This document shows positions 52,120-61,640 of a stretch of 64,000 bases of DNA, piece after piece. The notes under the pieces are model-generated. The model saw only the letters and a list, made by a program, of their open reading frames with translations, was not told the origin of the DNA and ran no database searches. Each line of letters begins with the position of its first letter. Positions within the stretch are counted from its first letter, which is position 1. Location: positions 111,629 through 175,628 of the forward strand of contig JAFMIR010000003.1 in NCBI GenBank assembly GCA_017853885.1, in the 5' to 3' direction. Both the position numbers and the translations under genes were made by a program. Origin of the DNA: Prosthecobacter sp. (lineage in GTDB: Bacteria > Verrucomicrobiota > Verrucomicrobiia > Verrucomicrobiales > Verrucomicrobiaceae).

Positions 52120-53175
52120 TTAAGGCACTACAGTGAAGCGGTAGATCGTCTCCGTTTCATAACGCTCGCCTGGCTGCAGCAGTGTGCTTGGGAAGGCGGA
52201 CTGGTTTGGCGAGTCCGGAAAATGCTGTGTCTCAAGGCAGAGGCCGCTACGGAAAGGATGTGTCACGCCACCTTTGCCTATCTGTGTGCCATCGAGGAAG
52301 TTTCCGGTATAAAGCTGCATGCCAGGCTCGGTCGTCAGCACCTCCATCAGGCGGCCGCTGGCGGGATCGACAAGGCTTGCGGCCAGCCTCAGGAGTCCCG
52401 GCCGGCCTTCGACAACGAAACAATGATCATAACCATGCCCGAGTCGCAGCTGCGGCTCGTCCGCATCGATGCGTGAACCGATGATCTCAGGTGAGCGAAA
52501 ATCGAGCACAGTATCCTCCACGCTAGAGATTTCACCCGTGGGAATCAGCGTGTCATCCACGGGGATAAAGGTCTGGGCGGATAGACACAGCTTGTGGTTC
52601 AGAATCGTGCTGGAGTCATGTCCTGCAAGGTTGAAGTAGGCGTGATTGGTGAGGTTCACATGCGTGGGAGCGTCCGTCACGGCCTCGTAGCGGATCGAAA
52701 GCTCATTAGCAGGATTCAGTATGAAAGTAACATGCACGGTGAGATTGCCCGGATACCCCTCTTCGCCATGCGGGCTTAAGCGGGAGAAACGCACCCCGTC
52801 TGTAATGATCTCCGCTTCCCATAGGAATTTGCCAAAGCCCATTACGCCGCCGTGTAGGTGATGGCAGCCGCCGTCATTGCGCTCGAGTTGGTAAACCTCG
52901 TCACCCACGGGCAAGCGACCATCGCGGATGCGGTTGCCGTAGCGGCCTGTGGTGCAGCCAAAGTGGGAGCGTCCATTCTCATAGCCTCGGACATCATCGT
53001 AGCCAAGGGTGACATCCTTCAGCAGGCCCAAGCGATCCGGTACATGCAGCTGCACGAGGGTCGCTCCGTAATCGGTGAGGGCCACGCTCATGCCATCTTG
53101 CACCTGCAGCACATACAGGGCGGCCTCACGACCATCCGACAGCTTTCCAAAGGGCTTCTTCGTGATTTCAATCAT
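52120..53175 (-). CDS. galM: Aldose 1-epimerase (galactose mutarotase)
   Basis: 351 residues, cytosolic, catalysing alpha/beta interconversion of aldohexoses. Marks are the catalytic His region VNLTNHAYFNLAGHDSSTIL, DDTLIPTGEISSVEDTVLDF, GYDHCFVVEG and the catalytic Glu in GLCLETQHFPDSPNQSAFPS. The ATG at 53175 overlaps the stop of an unassigned 39-codon frame. No other galactose gene is near. Confidence 0.95.
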   Translation of the reverse strand: MIEITKKPFGKLSDGREAALYVLQVQDGMSVALTDYGATLVQLHVPDRLGLLKDVTLGYDDVRGYENGRSHFGCTTGRYGNRIRDGRLPVGDEVYQLERNDGGCHHLHGGVMGFGKFLWEAEIITDGVRFSRLSPHGEEGYPGNLTVHVTFILNPANELSIRYEAVTDAPTHVNLTNHAYFNLAGHDSSTILNHKLCLSAQTFIPVDDTLIPTGEISSVEDTVLDFRSPEIIGSRIDADEPQLRLGHGYDHCFVVEGRPGLLRLAASLVDPASGRLMEVLTTEPGMQLYTGNFLDGTQIGKGGVTHPFRSGLCLETQHFPDSPNQSAFPSTLLQPGERYETETIYRFTVVP

Positions 53176-53291
53176 GTTGCCATCGTAGCGGTGATCCGCA
53201 GGATGTCACGCACGATGCCGTGCACGAGCTCGCCGCCCATCCACGCGATGGCGGTAATCGCGGCCGTGATAGTAGAAGGTGAGCCGCTCAT
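53172..53291 (-). CDS. Possible 39-residue leader peptide upstream of galM
   Basis: An ATG at 53291 opens a 39-residue frame (MSGSPSTITAAITAIAWMGG, then ELVHGIVRDILRITATMAT) whose TGA overlaps the galM ATG. A preceding 29-codon frame at 53288-53377 overlaps it in the same way. The chance level for such overlaps is not negligible; treat as tentative. The rest of the 286-bp gap holds no other recognisable feature. Confidence 0.2.
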   Translation of the reverse strand: MSGSPSTITAAITAIAWMGGELVHGIVRDILRITATMAT

Positions 53292-53461
53292 GCTCGAGGC
53301 CCTTGCCCTTGGAAGAGGGAAAAATCATCAAGCACCACAAGGATGCCGACGAGCCGCTTGTTTTGCACTGCCCGCATGCCGCAGCCTTTGAAACATACGA
53401 GAGCAGACGCTAGCAAGGATACGCTTGCAGCGGGCGTTCATGGCGCGACTCTTGCTGTCGT

Positions 53462-54631
53462 ATGAAAAAGCTCCTTCTCGCCATCCTCTGTTCATTTACC
53501 GCTGTTTTGGCTGAAGACGTGCCGGGGTTGAAGATCCTCAAAATTGGCGATCCCGCGCCCGCCTTTGAACTTATCGGTATTGATGAGGAAAAGCATACAC
53601 TGGCCGAGTACGCGAAGGCCGATCTGTTGATGGTCGCCTTCATCAGTAACCACTGCCCCACCTCGCAGGGCATCGAAAGCCGCCTGAAAAAGCTCGTTGC
53701 CGATTACAAAGGCAAGCTGCAGGTCGTTGCCATCAATCCCAACGATCCCGGCGCCTTGCGTGCCGATGAACTCGGCTACTCGGCCTACAACGATAGCTTC
53801 CCGGAGATGAAAAAGCATGCCGCGGAGCAAAAGTTCACCTTTCCCTACCTTTTCGACGGCGAGACTCAGGCCATCGCCAAGGCCTACGGATGCCTCGCCA
53901 CGCCTCACATTTTCCTTTTCGACAAGGAGCGGAAGCTTCGCTACCAAGGGCGATTCGATGACTCACGCTATGCCGATGAGGCAAGCGTGTCCGCGCCGGA
54001 TGCACGAAATGCTGTTGAGGCTCTCGCCGCTGGTAAAAACGTGCCGGTGGCCGAGACCAAGCCTCACGGCTGCTCCACCAAATGGATCGAGAAACGCAAG
54101 GCCGTCGCCGCCGACAACGAGAAATGGGAGAAAGGCAGCGTCGAGGTTGAAACCATTACGTCAGCCGGCATCGCTGAGCTTCGCAAGAATGCCACCAAGA
54201 AGCTACGCCTCTTCAATGTGTGGGCGACATGGTGCGGACCTTGCGCAGAGGAGTTTCACGAGTTCGTCAACACGCAACGGAAGTTCGGCCTGCGTGACTT
54301 TGAGTTCATCAGCATCAGCATCGATGATCCTAAGACCATCACCGATGTAAAGACCTTCCTCGAAGAGAAGAACGCCATCGTGCATGACCGTCTGAAGCCC
54401 TCCCTCAAAGCCGAGGGTCGCAAAGGCAATGCCTACGTCTTCCAAGGCGCCAGCCACGACGAGCTCATCAAGGCCCTCGACCCCGAATGGCCCGGCCCCA
54501 TCCCCCACACCATCCTCGTCGCCCCTGGCGGTGAAATCGTCTTCCGCCACAACGGCGAAATCAATGGCGACGAACTCCGCTCCAAGGTGCTGGAGATCCT
54601 CGGCCACTACTGGACGCCGGAGACGAAGTGA
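53462..54631 (+). CDS. Secreted double thioredoxin-fold protein (peroxiredoxin-like plus TlpA-like)
   Basis: 389 residues with a signal peptide (MKKLLLAILCSFTAVLAED). Domain 1 (about 25-190) is AhpC/TSA-like: GDPAPAFELIGIDEEKHTLA and FISNHCPTSQG with a single Cys65. Domain 2 (about 225-385) is TlpA-like: VWATWCGPCAEEFHEFVN with redox pair Cys258/Cys261, and GPIPHTILVAPGGEIVFRHN. The fused arrangement suggests the C-terminal WCGPC may recycle the N-terminal peroxidase-like Cys in the periplasm. The next gene begins about 30 bp after its stop. Confidence 0.85.
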   Translation: MKKLLLAILCSFTAVLAEDVPGLKILKIGDPAPAFELIGIDEEKHTLAEYAKADLLMVAFISNHCPTSQGIESRLKKLVADYKGKLQVVAINPNDPGALRADELGYSAYNDSFPEMKKHAAEQKFTFPYLFDGETQAIAKAYGCLATPHIFLFDKERKLRYQGRFDDSRYADEASVSAPDARNAVEALAAGKNVPVAETKPHGCSTKWIEKRKAVAADNEKWEKGSVEVETITSAGIAELRKNATKKLRLFNVWATWCGPCAEEFHEFVNTQRKFGLRDFEFISISIDDPKTITDVKTFLEEKNAIVHDRLKPSLKAEGRKGNAYVFQGASHDELIKALDPEWPGPIPHTILVAPGGEIVFRHNGEINGDELRSKVLEILGHYWTPETK

Positions 54632-54659
54632 CCCATCCAGGAGGCTCCGCTCCTTCGCT

Positions 54660-54989
54660 ATGTCCACCTTCGCCCAAATAACCGCGCCACCTTACTACGC
54701 CGTGATCTTCACGTCGCAGCGCACGGAGGGCGATCAAGGCTACTGCGACATGGCCGAGCGCATGGTGGAGCTGGCGCATGAGCAACCGGGCTTCCTCGGT
54801 GTGGAAAGCGCACGCGGTGCAGGCGGTTTCGGCATCACGGTGTCGTATTGGGAAAGAACGCAGGCCATCGCGGCGTGGAAAGCGCATGCCGAGCACCGCA
54901 TCGCGCAGGAGGCTGGGAAGACGACTTGGTATGCCGATGATCAACTGCGCGTGGCCAAGGTGGATAGAGCGTATGGGAAATCGCAATGA
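54660..54989 (+). CDS. Antibiotic biosynthesis monooxygenase-like small protein
   Basis: 109 residues from the ATG at 54660. The sequence PPYYAVIFTSQRTEGDQGYC, then MAERMVELAHEQPGFLGVES and VSYWERTQAIAAWKAHAEHR fits the dimeric alpha+beta-barrel ABM fold; several of these are heme-degrading or unknown. It ends with VAKVDRAYGKSQ. An AGGAGG sequence lies 18 bp upstream of the ATG, longer than ideal. It follows the thioredoxin gene by 28 bp and may share its transcript. Confidence 0.78.
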   Translation: MSTFAQITAPPYYAVIFTSQRTEGDQGYCDMAERMVELAHEQPGFLGVESARGAGGFGITVSYWERTQAIAAWKAHAEHRIAQEAGKTTWYADDQLRVAKVDRAYGKSQ

Positions 54990-55017
54990 CCGGCGCGGCG
55001 ACAGCGTTTAAAGTCGC

Positions 55018-56154
55018 ATGAAACACGCCCTTGCCGTCTTTTTCATCTCTTCGGTCCTTTTTGCTGCGACTCCGCCTGCGTTCCAATACGAATCCGGCGA
55101 CATCAAGGTGAGCCTCCCGACCGCCGATGAGCCGCGCGTGAAGCAGTTCGGCGCGGAGTCGATCAAGGCGGCGGTAAAGTATCTCGATGATGGCTCGACT
55201 TGTTGGGTTCGCGAAAAAAGCTGCGTGAACTGCCACACGACGGGGCCTTACCTCAGCGAGCGTCCCGCTTTGATTCCGCAACTCGGCAAGCCGAGCGAGG
55301 AGATCGTGGCGGACTTCATCGATTTCGTGCCGAAGGAGGTCAAAGAGGTGAAGGAGACAGCCACGAAGAGCGGCTACAAGCACATGCCGGGTGCTTTTTC
55401 GGCTGTGTGGCGCTCGCTGGGCCTCGCGGAGTGGGACAAACATCTCATCGGCAAAACGAGTGAGCCCACCGAGCGGTCCATCCGCGACATGTTTGAGCGG
55501 CAGGCTGCCAGCGGCGCCTTTGTGAGCCATGGCGAAGTCGAAATCCCGCACATCACGACCGACTTCGAACTCTCGCTGCAAGCCGCACGCACCATCACCG
55601 CGGCACCCGGATGGCTCGCTGACCTCAAGGACGAAAAACTGCTCGGAAAGGTCGAGAAACTCAAAACTTGGTTGCGCACCGCCGAGCCGAAGAACGACTG
55701 GGATCGTGTTTTGAGCCTCCAACTTGGCTTTTACATGCCGGAGCTCGTTTCCGCCGAAAAGCGCGATTCTGCGCTCAAGCTGCTCTCTTCCAAACAACAT
55801 GCTGACGGCGGCTGGTGCACACGGGACTTCTCCACACTGAACGACTGGCACTACGAAGTCAGCTCAACCGTACAAAAGCTCATCACGGGCCTGCCCGATG
55901 CCGCGAAACCCAAAAGCGATGCCTACATGACTGCGCTTGCAGTTGTGTTGATGCGTCAAAGCGGCGTATCCGCTAAGGACGAGCGGCTACAGAAAGCCGT
56001 CTCATGGCTCAAAAAGGAACAGCGCGTGTCTGGGCGGTGGTGGATGCACTCTCTGTATCGCGGCAACTACCACTACAGCACTTACATCGCGACCTGCCAA
56101 GCGCTGAAGGCGCTGGCGTTATGTGATGAATTGCCTGTGCTGGGCGCAGAGTAA
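55018..56154 (+). CDS. Secreted protein with CxxCH heme-type motif and squalene-cyclase-like repeats
   Basis: 378 residues with a signal peptide (MKHALAVFFISSVLFAATPP). Near the N-terminus, Cys69-Val-Asn-Cys72-His73 (KSCVNCHTTGPYLS) is a c-type heme-binding motif. The C-terminal 220 residues contain alpha/alpha-toroid repeats resembling prenyltransferase/squalene oxidase repeats (LLSSKQHADGGWCTRDFSTL, AVSWLKKEQRVSGRWWMHSL). A cytochrome-like unit on a toroid has been seen in Planctomycetes and Verrucomicrobiota annotation, but function is unknown. Whether heme is attached is not shown. It is on the same strand as the thioredoxin and ABM genes. Confidence 0.65.
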   Translation: MKHALAVFFISSVLFAATPPAFQYESGDIKVSLPTADEPRVKQFGAESIKAAVKYLDDGSTCWVREKSCVNCHTTGPYLSERPALIPQLGKPSEEIVADFIDFVPKEVKEVKETATKSGYKHMPGAFSAVWRSLGLAEWDKHLIGKTSEPTERSIRDMFERQAASGAFVSHGEVEIPHITTDFELSLQAARTITAAPGWLADLKDEKLLGKVEKLKTWLRTAEPKNDWDRVLSLQLGFYMPELVSAEKRDSALKLLSSKQHADGGWCTRDFSTLNDWHYEVSSTVQKLITGLPDAAKPKSDAYMTALAVVLMRQSGVSAKDERLQKAVSWLKKEQRVSGRWWMHSLYRGNYHYSTYIATCQALKALALCDELPVLGAE

Positions 56155-56216
56155 GCATGATCAGGGTCGAATATCTAGAGCCATGGATAAGGGGGCTGTC
56201 GTCAAAACGAGACATA

Positions 56217-58403
56217 TTAAGCGCTTTGCTTCAGCAACCTGTCCACCTCTTCCAACGTCGTCACGGGTGCTTGGCATGTGAAGTTTTGGCAGACGTAAAC
56301 GGTGGGTTTGCCTTCGACGGTTTTCATGCCGGCAATCGCTTCATTGTGCTTAGCAAGCCATAGTTGAGCTTCCCCGCCATCAGCGTGAAGCAGGGCGGCG
56401 TTGGGCAAAAACTGGCGGTGAATGTGATTGGCGAGTTTTTGGAAATCTGGATTCGACCGCTCACCAACGATGACAATTTGAGTTTTGCCGTTGTGTAGGA
56501 GCTCGAAGGCCATTGACATCACAGGAACGCTCGAAGCGCTTTTTTCGAGTGTGGAACCAAAAAGGGTAAAAATCTTTTCAGCTTGTGCCTTGTAACTGTC
56601 CTTCGCTAGGAGGGCGCTGAGGCGCACAAGATTGAGTGCGGCAAGGGAGTTTGGGGAGGGCTCGGCACCATCGTAGTCTTCTTTGATACGCAAAACGCTG
56701 TTCGGCATATCCGTGTGGACACTGAAGTACCCGCCGTTTTTCGTGTCGAGAAACTGCGCGTCCATCTCGCTTTGCAACGAAACGGCCCACTGAAGCCATT
56801 TCACATCGAAGGTGGCTTCGTAGAGGTCGAGCAAGCCGTGGATGAGGCAGGCATGGTCAATGGAGAAGGCCTTCGGGCCACGCTGGCCTTCTCGCCAAGA
56901 GCGGTGCAGGTCTTTGCCGGGTGCGGCGCACAGTTGGTCGTGAATGAACTGCGCGGCCTGGGCGGCGAGCGCGATCATCTCCGCATCGCCGAGCGCGGCA
57001 CCACAGCGGGCGAGGCTAGCGATGGCGAGGCCGTTCCAAGCGGTGATGATTTTGTCATCCCGATGCGGGCGTGGGCGCTTGTTACGTGCCTCGATGAGCT
57101 TTTCGATGGCGGCGTCGATGATGGTTTTGACCTCATCGGGGGTCTTCTTGAAGTATTCACCGGTCTTTTTGAAGGAAACGGCGCGGTAAAGGGTGTTAAG
57201 ACCTTTCAATTCGCCGTGCGGATCGCTCTCAGGGCGGGCATTGCCATCGCGGCGGGCGCCGTAAGCGTAGCGGAAGATGTTGCCGTGCTCCTTGCCGAGG
57301 ATCTCGTCGATTTCGGCGGCTTTCCAAACGTAGAATGCGCCTTCGGTTTTGTGCGCGGCATCGGCCGTGGCGAGGCTGTCGGCGTCCTCAGCGGAAAAGA
57401 AGCCACCACCCCTGTGGCGGAGGTCACGTTTCAGATAAGCGACGGTGCTGCGGATGATGGTTTCAAAGAGTATGTTGCCCTCGGTGAGCTTCCACGCGTC
57501 AATGTAGGCGCTGAGGAGCTGGCCCTGATCGTAAAGCATTTTTTCGTAGTGCGGGATGTGCCAGTAGGCATCGACGCTGTAGCGATGGAAGCCGCCACCT
57601 AGGTGATCCCGCATGCCACCATTGGCCATGCCACGCAGCGTCTTGACGGTCATTTCCATGGCCCAGTCGCCCTCATGGCTGCGCTCCTTGTCCTCGCGTT
57701 TGGCGAAGATGCGATGGATGCGCATGAGAAGGTTCAAAGCCGTGGGCCGCGGGAATTTCGGCGCGCCGCCGAACCCGCCCTCGTGGTAATCAAAGCTGCC
57801 GCTTAGATCATCGTAGGCTTTTTGCAGCACGGCCTGCGGTTCGATGCCACTGACCTCTTGATTTTCGTTGTCGAGATGTTCTTGGAGCTTCTCAATGGAC
57901 TTGCTGGCGCGGTCCTCGACGCCCGTGCGGTCTTCCTTCCAGATTTTCGACAGTTCGGTGAGAAGGTGTTTAAAGCCGATGCGACCTGGCGTGTCCTCCG
58001 GCGGGTAGTAGGTGCCACCGTAAAAGGGCTTCAAATCCGGCGTGAGAAAGACGCTCATTGGCCAGCCGCCCTGACCGCTGGCAGCTTGGACGTAGGTCAT
58101 GTAGGTGAGGTCCACGTCGGGGCGCTCTTCGCGATCCACCTTCACCGGTATGAAGCTTTCGTTGATTTGTTTCGCGATTTCCTCGTTCTCAAAGGACTCA
58201 CGCTCCATGACGTGGCACCAGTGGCAGGTGGAGTAACCGGAGGAGAGGAAAATGGGCTTGTCTTGCTCCTTGGCTAGTTTGAAAGCCGCTTCACCCCACG
58301 GCAGCCAGTTCACGGGATTGTGCGCATGCTGCAGCAGGTAAGGCGAGCGCTCTTTGGCGAGGGCGTTGGTGTGCTTGGGCGAGGTGGGGGTTGTTTCGCT
58401 CAT
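56217..58403 (-). CDS. YyaL/DUF255 thioredoxin-domain protein (SSP411/SPATA20 homologue)
   Basis: 728 residues. The N-terminal thioredoxin-like domain shows [40 protein letters not shown] with Cys60-His-Trp-Cys63-His, and [14 protein letters not shown]. The rest is a (alpha/alpha)6 toroid: [38 protein letters not shown] and [20 protein letters not shown]. Family members are widespread and their substrate is unknown. It is cytosolic, with no signal peptide, and ends 63 bp from the CxxCH protein stop (convergent). Confidence 0.93.
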   Translation of the reverse strand: MSETTPTSPKHTNALAKERSPYLLQHAHNPVNWLPWGEAAFKLAKEQDKPIFLSSGYSTCHWCHVMERESFENEEIAKQINESFIPVKVDREERPDVDLTYMTYVQAASGQGGWPMSVFLTPDLKPFYGGTYYPPEDTPGRIGFKHLLTELSKIWKEDRTGVEDRASKSIEKLQEHLDNENQEVSGIEPQAVLQKAYDDLSGSFDYHEGGFGGAPKFPRPTALNLLMRIHRIFAKREDKERSHEGDWAMEMTVKTLRGMANGGMRDHLGGGFHRYSVDAYWHIPHYEKMLYDQGQLLSAYIDAWKLTEGNILFETIIRSTVAYLKRDLRHRGGGFFSAEDADSLATADAAHKTEGAFYVWKAAEIDEILGKEHGNIFRYAYGARRDGNARPESDPHGELKGLNTLYRAVSFKKTGEYFKKTPDEVKTIIDAAIEKLIEARNKRPRPHRDDKIITAWNGLAIASLARCGAALGDAEMIALAAQAAQFIHDQLCAAPGKDLHRSWREGQRGPKAFSIDHACLIHGLLDLYEATFDVKWLQWAVSLQSEMDAQFLDTKNGGYFSVHTDMPNSVLRIKEDYDGAEPSPNSLAALNLVRLSALLAKDSYKAQAEKIFTLFGSTLEKSASSVPVMSMAFELLHNGKTQIVIVGERSNPDFQKLANHIHRQFLPNAALLHADGGEAQLWLAKHNEAIAGMKTVEGKPTVYVCQNFTCQAPVTTLEEVDRLLKQSA

Positions 58404-58757
58404 GGTGGGTGTGAAGCGAACGTTCCCGCGATGACAAAGGTTGCAAGGGCGCTCTCAGTCTTCGTCTGAGTCATCCGACAGGCTGCACAGGCATTTCAAG
58501 TTTTACCGAGATCTCAGGCGGTCCATGCGGATCTGCCCCCGGCCTGCTTTCTTGTTCTCTGCCCTGAATCGCCCATCCTGTCGATCAAGAACCTCTGCGC
58601 CGGTTTCAGCTTCGGGGCTTGGCTTGGGGTATTTCCGAATTGGCGGAGGTCAGGCTTCGTGGTCTTAAGACGGTTCTAAAACATCTCACCATCCTTTCCT
58701 CTGATTGACGTGGCCGCGGCCCTCCGCACATTAATAATCCGTTTTTTATAGACCGCC
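58404..58757. other. Intergenic region between yyaL-like gene and aroG
   Basis: 354 bp separating divergent starts. It contains an AT-rich segment (around 58725-58750) just before the aroG GTG that likely holds its promoter; TTGACG at about 58705 with ATTAAT downstream is a possible but poorly spaced pair. No RNA or protein gene is recognised. Confidence 0.5.
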
Positions 58758-59825
58758 GTGAGCCAATCGCATCCCACCGACGACCTTCGCGTCGCTGAAA
58801 TCCTCCCGCTCATCCAGCCTGCGCTGCTCATGCATGAGTACCCGCTGCGTGATGCCGAGGCTGCCTTCGTCGAAGAATCCCGCAAGAAGTCGGAAGCCAT
58901 CCTCAATCTCAAGGATGACCGCCTTCTCGTCGTTGTCGGCCCGTGTTCAATTCACGATCCAAAGTCCGCCCTCGAGTATGGTCGCCTCATCGTTGCCGCA
59001 CGTGCGAAGCATCGTGCGGATCTTGAGATCGTGATGCGGGTCTATTTCGAAAAACCACGCACCACCGTCGGCTGGAAAGGTTTCATCAATGATCCGCATC
59101 TCGACGGGAGCTTCGACATCAACAACGGTCTGCGCGGCGCTCGTGGTTTGTTGCTGGAACTCACGCAGATGGGAATTCCTGCTGGCACGGAGTTTCTTGA
59201 TGTCATCACACCGCAGTACATCGCCGACGTGGTCGTCTGGGGCGCGATTGGAGCGCGCACGACGGAAAGTCAGGTGCATCGTCAACTGGCTTCTGGCTTA
59301 AGCATGCCCGTCGGGTTCAAAAACGGCACCGATGGCGGAATCCAAGTCGCTCTGGATGCCATCGAGGCGGCGAAAGGCCAACACAGTTTTCTTTCAGTGA
59401 CGAAGGACGGTGTCGCCGCGATCGTCAGCACAAAGGGAAACAACGCCTGTCACGTCATCCTGCGCGGCGGCAAAGGAGGCACCAACTATGACGCCGCGTC
59501 CATCAAGACGGCCTCCGATCAACTCGCCGCACGTGGTCTTCCCGGCAGTGCCATGATTGACTGCAGTCACGGCAACAGCCTCAAGGACTATCGCAAGCAG
59601 CCGCTCGTCAGTGCTTCACTAAGCGAACAAATTGCCACCGGCAGCAAGGCGATCACTGGCGTCATGATTGAGAGTCATCTCATCGAGGGTCGCCAAGACT
59701 GTAAGCTAGGCGTGCCGCTTACCTACGGCCAGAGCATTACCGACGCCTGCGTGAACTGGACCACCACTGAAACGATGCTCGACGAGCTCGCCGCCGCTGT
59801 TCGTGAGCGACGCAAAAAGGCATGA
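58758..59825 (+). CDS. aroG: 3-deoxy-7-phosphoheptulonate synthase, class I
   Basis: First enzyme of the shikimate pathway, condensing erythrose-4-phosphate with phosphoenolpyruvate. It starts at a GTG and has 355 residues. Class I AroG/F/H marks are LLVVVGPCSIHDPKSALEYG, MRVYFEKPRTTVGWKGFIND, GFKNGTDGGIQVALDAIEAA, ILRGGKGGTNYDAASI and MIDCSHGNSLKDYRKQP. Which aromatic amino acid inhibits it cannot be told. Its TGA overlaps the hldA ATG (ATGA). Confidence 0.96.
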   Translation: MSQSHPTDDLRVAEILPLIQPALLMHEYPLRDAEAAFVEESRKKSEAILNLKDDRLLVVVGPCSIHDPKSALEYGRLIVAARAKHRADLEIVMRVYFEKPRTTVGWKGFINDPHLDGSFDINNGLRGARGLLLELTQMGIPAGTEFLDVITPQYIADVVVWGAIGARTTESQVHRQLASGLSMPVGFKNGTDGGIQVALDAIEAAKGQHSFLSVTKDGVAAIVSTKGNNACHVILRGGKGGTNYDAASIKTASDQLAARGLPGSAMIDCSHGNSLKDYRKQPLVSASLSEQIATGSKAITGVMIESHLIEGRQDCKLGVPLTYGQSITDACVNWTTTETMLDELAAAVRERRKKA

Positions 59826-60811
59826 ACTTAACCCGCGAAGACTTCAAGCGCCTTTCGGAGGCACGCATCCTTGTCATAGGCGATGTGATGCTTGATCACT
59901 TCATCTGGGGCCATGTGCGCCGCATCTCTCCAGAGGCTCCGGTGCCTGTCGTGGAGGTCACGCGCGAAGAATTTTACCCCGGTGGTGCGGCAAACGTCGC
60001 CCGCAATATCTCGCCCTTTTCGCCACACACATACTTGATGGGTCGTGTTGGACGAGATAGTGCCGCTCAGCGCTTGCGAGATCTTTTGGTCTCCGAGAAA
60101 GTCGATCCTGCGCCATTGTTGGTGCATGACACGTTACCGACGATCTCCAAAGCCCGCGTCTCTGCCCGCCAGCAGCAAATCGTGCGCGTTGATCGCGAAA
60201 AACAGCTGCCGCTGACTTCTGATGAGCTGGGCGAGATCGAGAAGCGCCTACGAGTCATCGCTCCGAACCTCGATGCCATCATTCTGGAAGACTATGGCAA
60301 AGGTTTCGTCACCATCGATTTGATGAAGCTCGTGTCGTCGATCGCAATGGAGCATGGCCTCATCGTCACCGTCGATCCCTCTCCGCGCAATGCCCTGCCA
60401 TGGCGCGGTGTCACGCTCGTGAAGCCGAATCGGCTCGAAGCTTTTGCCGCTGCGGGTCTTGAAGATCACCTGATACCCGGACCTCCAGCCCAAAACATCG
60501 AACTGCTCGAAGTCGGCCGTCTCCTGCTGGAAAAATGGGACGTGAGCAGTGTGCTCGTCACCCTTGGTGAGCATGGAATGATGCTCTTTGAGCGTGGACA
60601 AAGTCCGCATCATATTCCCACTCGTGCGCGTGAAGTTTACGATGTTTCCGGCGCGGGCGATACCGCCATTGCACTGCTCACTTTGGCACTCGCGGCCGGT
60701 TTCACGCTGCAGGATGCCGCGGACATCGCGAACCACGCCAGCGGCATCGTTGTTGGAAAACTCGGCACCGCCACCTTGACCCCGGACGAGCTTCTGGCAG
60801 CCTTTTTGTGA
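59822..60811 (+). CDS. hldA: D-glycero-beta-D-manno-heptose-7-phosphate kinase
   Basis: 329 residues. It phosphorylates heptose-7-phosphate to the 1,7-bisphosphate for ADP-heptose and lipopolysaccharide core synthesis. PfkB-family marks: ARILVIGDVMLDHFIWGHVR, FYPGGAANVARNI, IILEDYGKGFVTIDLMK, VDPSPRN, VKPNRLEAF and the catalytic VYDVSGAGDTAIALLTLALA. It lacks the nucleotidyltransferase half of E. coli HldE, so the adenylyltransferase (HldC-type) must be elsewhere. It overlaps aroG by 4 bp and gmhA begins 1 bp after its stop. Confidence 0.94.
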   Translation: MNLTREDFKRLSEARILVIGDVMLDHFIWGHVRRISPEAPVPVVEVTREEFYPGGAANVARNISPFSPHTYLMGRVGRDSAAQRLRDLLVSEKVDPAPLLVHDTLPTISKARVSARQQQIVRVDREKQLPLTSDELGEIEKRLRVIAPNLDAIILEDYGKGFVTIDLMKLVSSIAMEHGLIVTVDPSPRNALPWRGVTLVKPNRLEAFAAAGLEDHLIPGPPAQNIELLEVGRLLLEKWDVSSVLVTLGEHGMMLFERGQSPHHIPTRAREVYDVSGAGDTAIALLTLALAAGFTLQDAADIANHASGIVVGKLGTATLTPDELLAAFL

Positions 60812-60812
60812 C

Positions 60813-61385
60813 ATGAGCGACTTCACTTCTCTTTTCCAAACGCATCTTGGTGAGCATCAGGAAGCGATCTTGAAGCTGAATGCGATGCAGGATCAAATCG
60901 CCCCAATGGCCGCCGCTTGGCTGACCGCACTCCAAAGCGGTAAAAAAATCCTGTTCTTTGGCAACGGTGGCAGCGCTGCAGACGCACAGCATCTCGCCGC
61001 TGAGCTTGTCGTGCGTTATCGCGTCAATCGTCCTGCCCTCGCAGGCATCGCTCTGACGACCGATACCTCCATCCTCACTGCACACAGCAACGACTTCGGC
61101 TTCGAGACCGTCTTTTCGCGACAGATCGAGGCTCTCGCCCAACCGGGCGATGTCGCACTGGGTATTTCTACGAGCGGAACAAGCAAAAATGTCCTTCTCG
61201 CCCTTCAAGCTGCCAACCATCGCGGTTGTGTCACCATTGCCTTCACCGGCGAGAAAGGCGCGGATTGTGCCGCTGAGGCTAAGCTGGCATTCAAAGCTCC
61301 GTCAGCCATCACAGCACGCATACAGGAGTGCCATCTCCTGATCGGCCACTTGCTCTGCGATTTTGTCGAAAAGGCCCATGCCTAG
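60813..61385 (+). CDS. gmhA: D-sedoheptulose-7-phosphate isomerase
   Basis: 190 residues, SIS fold, converting sedoheptulose-7-phosphate to D-glycero-D-manno-heptose-7-phosphate. Motifs: FFGNGGSAADAQHLAAELVV with the catalytic phosphate-binding loop, LTTDTSILTAHSNDFGFETV, and ISTSGTSKNVLLALQAANHR. The length and the EAHIQECHLLIGHLLCD-like end (RIQECHLLIGHLLCDFVEKA) are typical. It supplies the substrate of the kinase encoded immediately upstream. Confidence 0.95.
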   Translation: MSDFTSLFQTHLGEHQEAILKLNAMQDQIAPMAAAWLTALQSGKKILFFGNGGSAADAQHLAAELVVRYRVNRPALAGIALTTDTSILTAHSNDFGFETVFSRQIEALAQPGDVALGISTSGTSKNVLLALQAANHRGCVTIAFTGEKGADCAAEAKLAFKAPSAITARIQECHLLIGHLLCDFVEKAHA

Positions 61386-61640
61386 TTTGGAGTCGTATCC
61401 TAGCGAGAAGGGATGGCAACGCGCCGCCCCAGAGCTGACTGAGGCACCCAAGCGAAAAGTACCCGAAGGCGCGGTTGGTGATTCAAGCTGGCTATGAAGT
61501 GTAGCATATGAACCAGAAAGCGCATCGGCAACACCACTCGATGCCCGCCCCCTGACGAGGTAAGAGCCATAAGATCCAAGGAATGAAAGCAAACGGAAAG
61601 GTTCTTGAGGAAGGAAGGCAGCAATGCAGTGGTGGCATGG

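Noticed and set aside
61386..61640. Possible RNA element between gmhA and the methyltransferase gene
   Set aside because: Checked for riboswitch-like stems and small genes; only weak, unremarkable complementarity was seen, with no recognised consensus.
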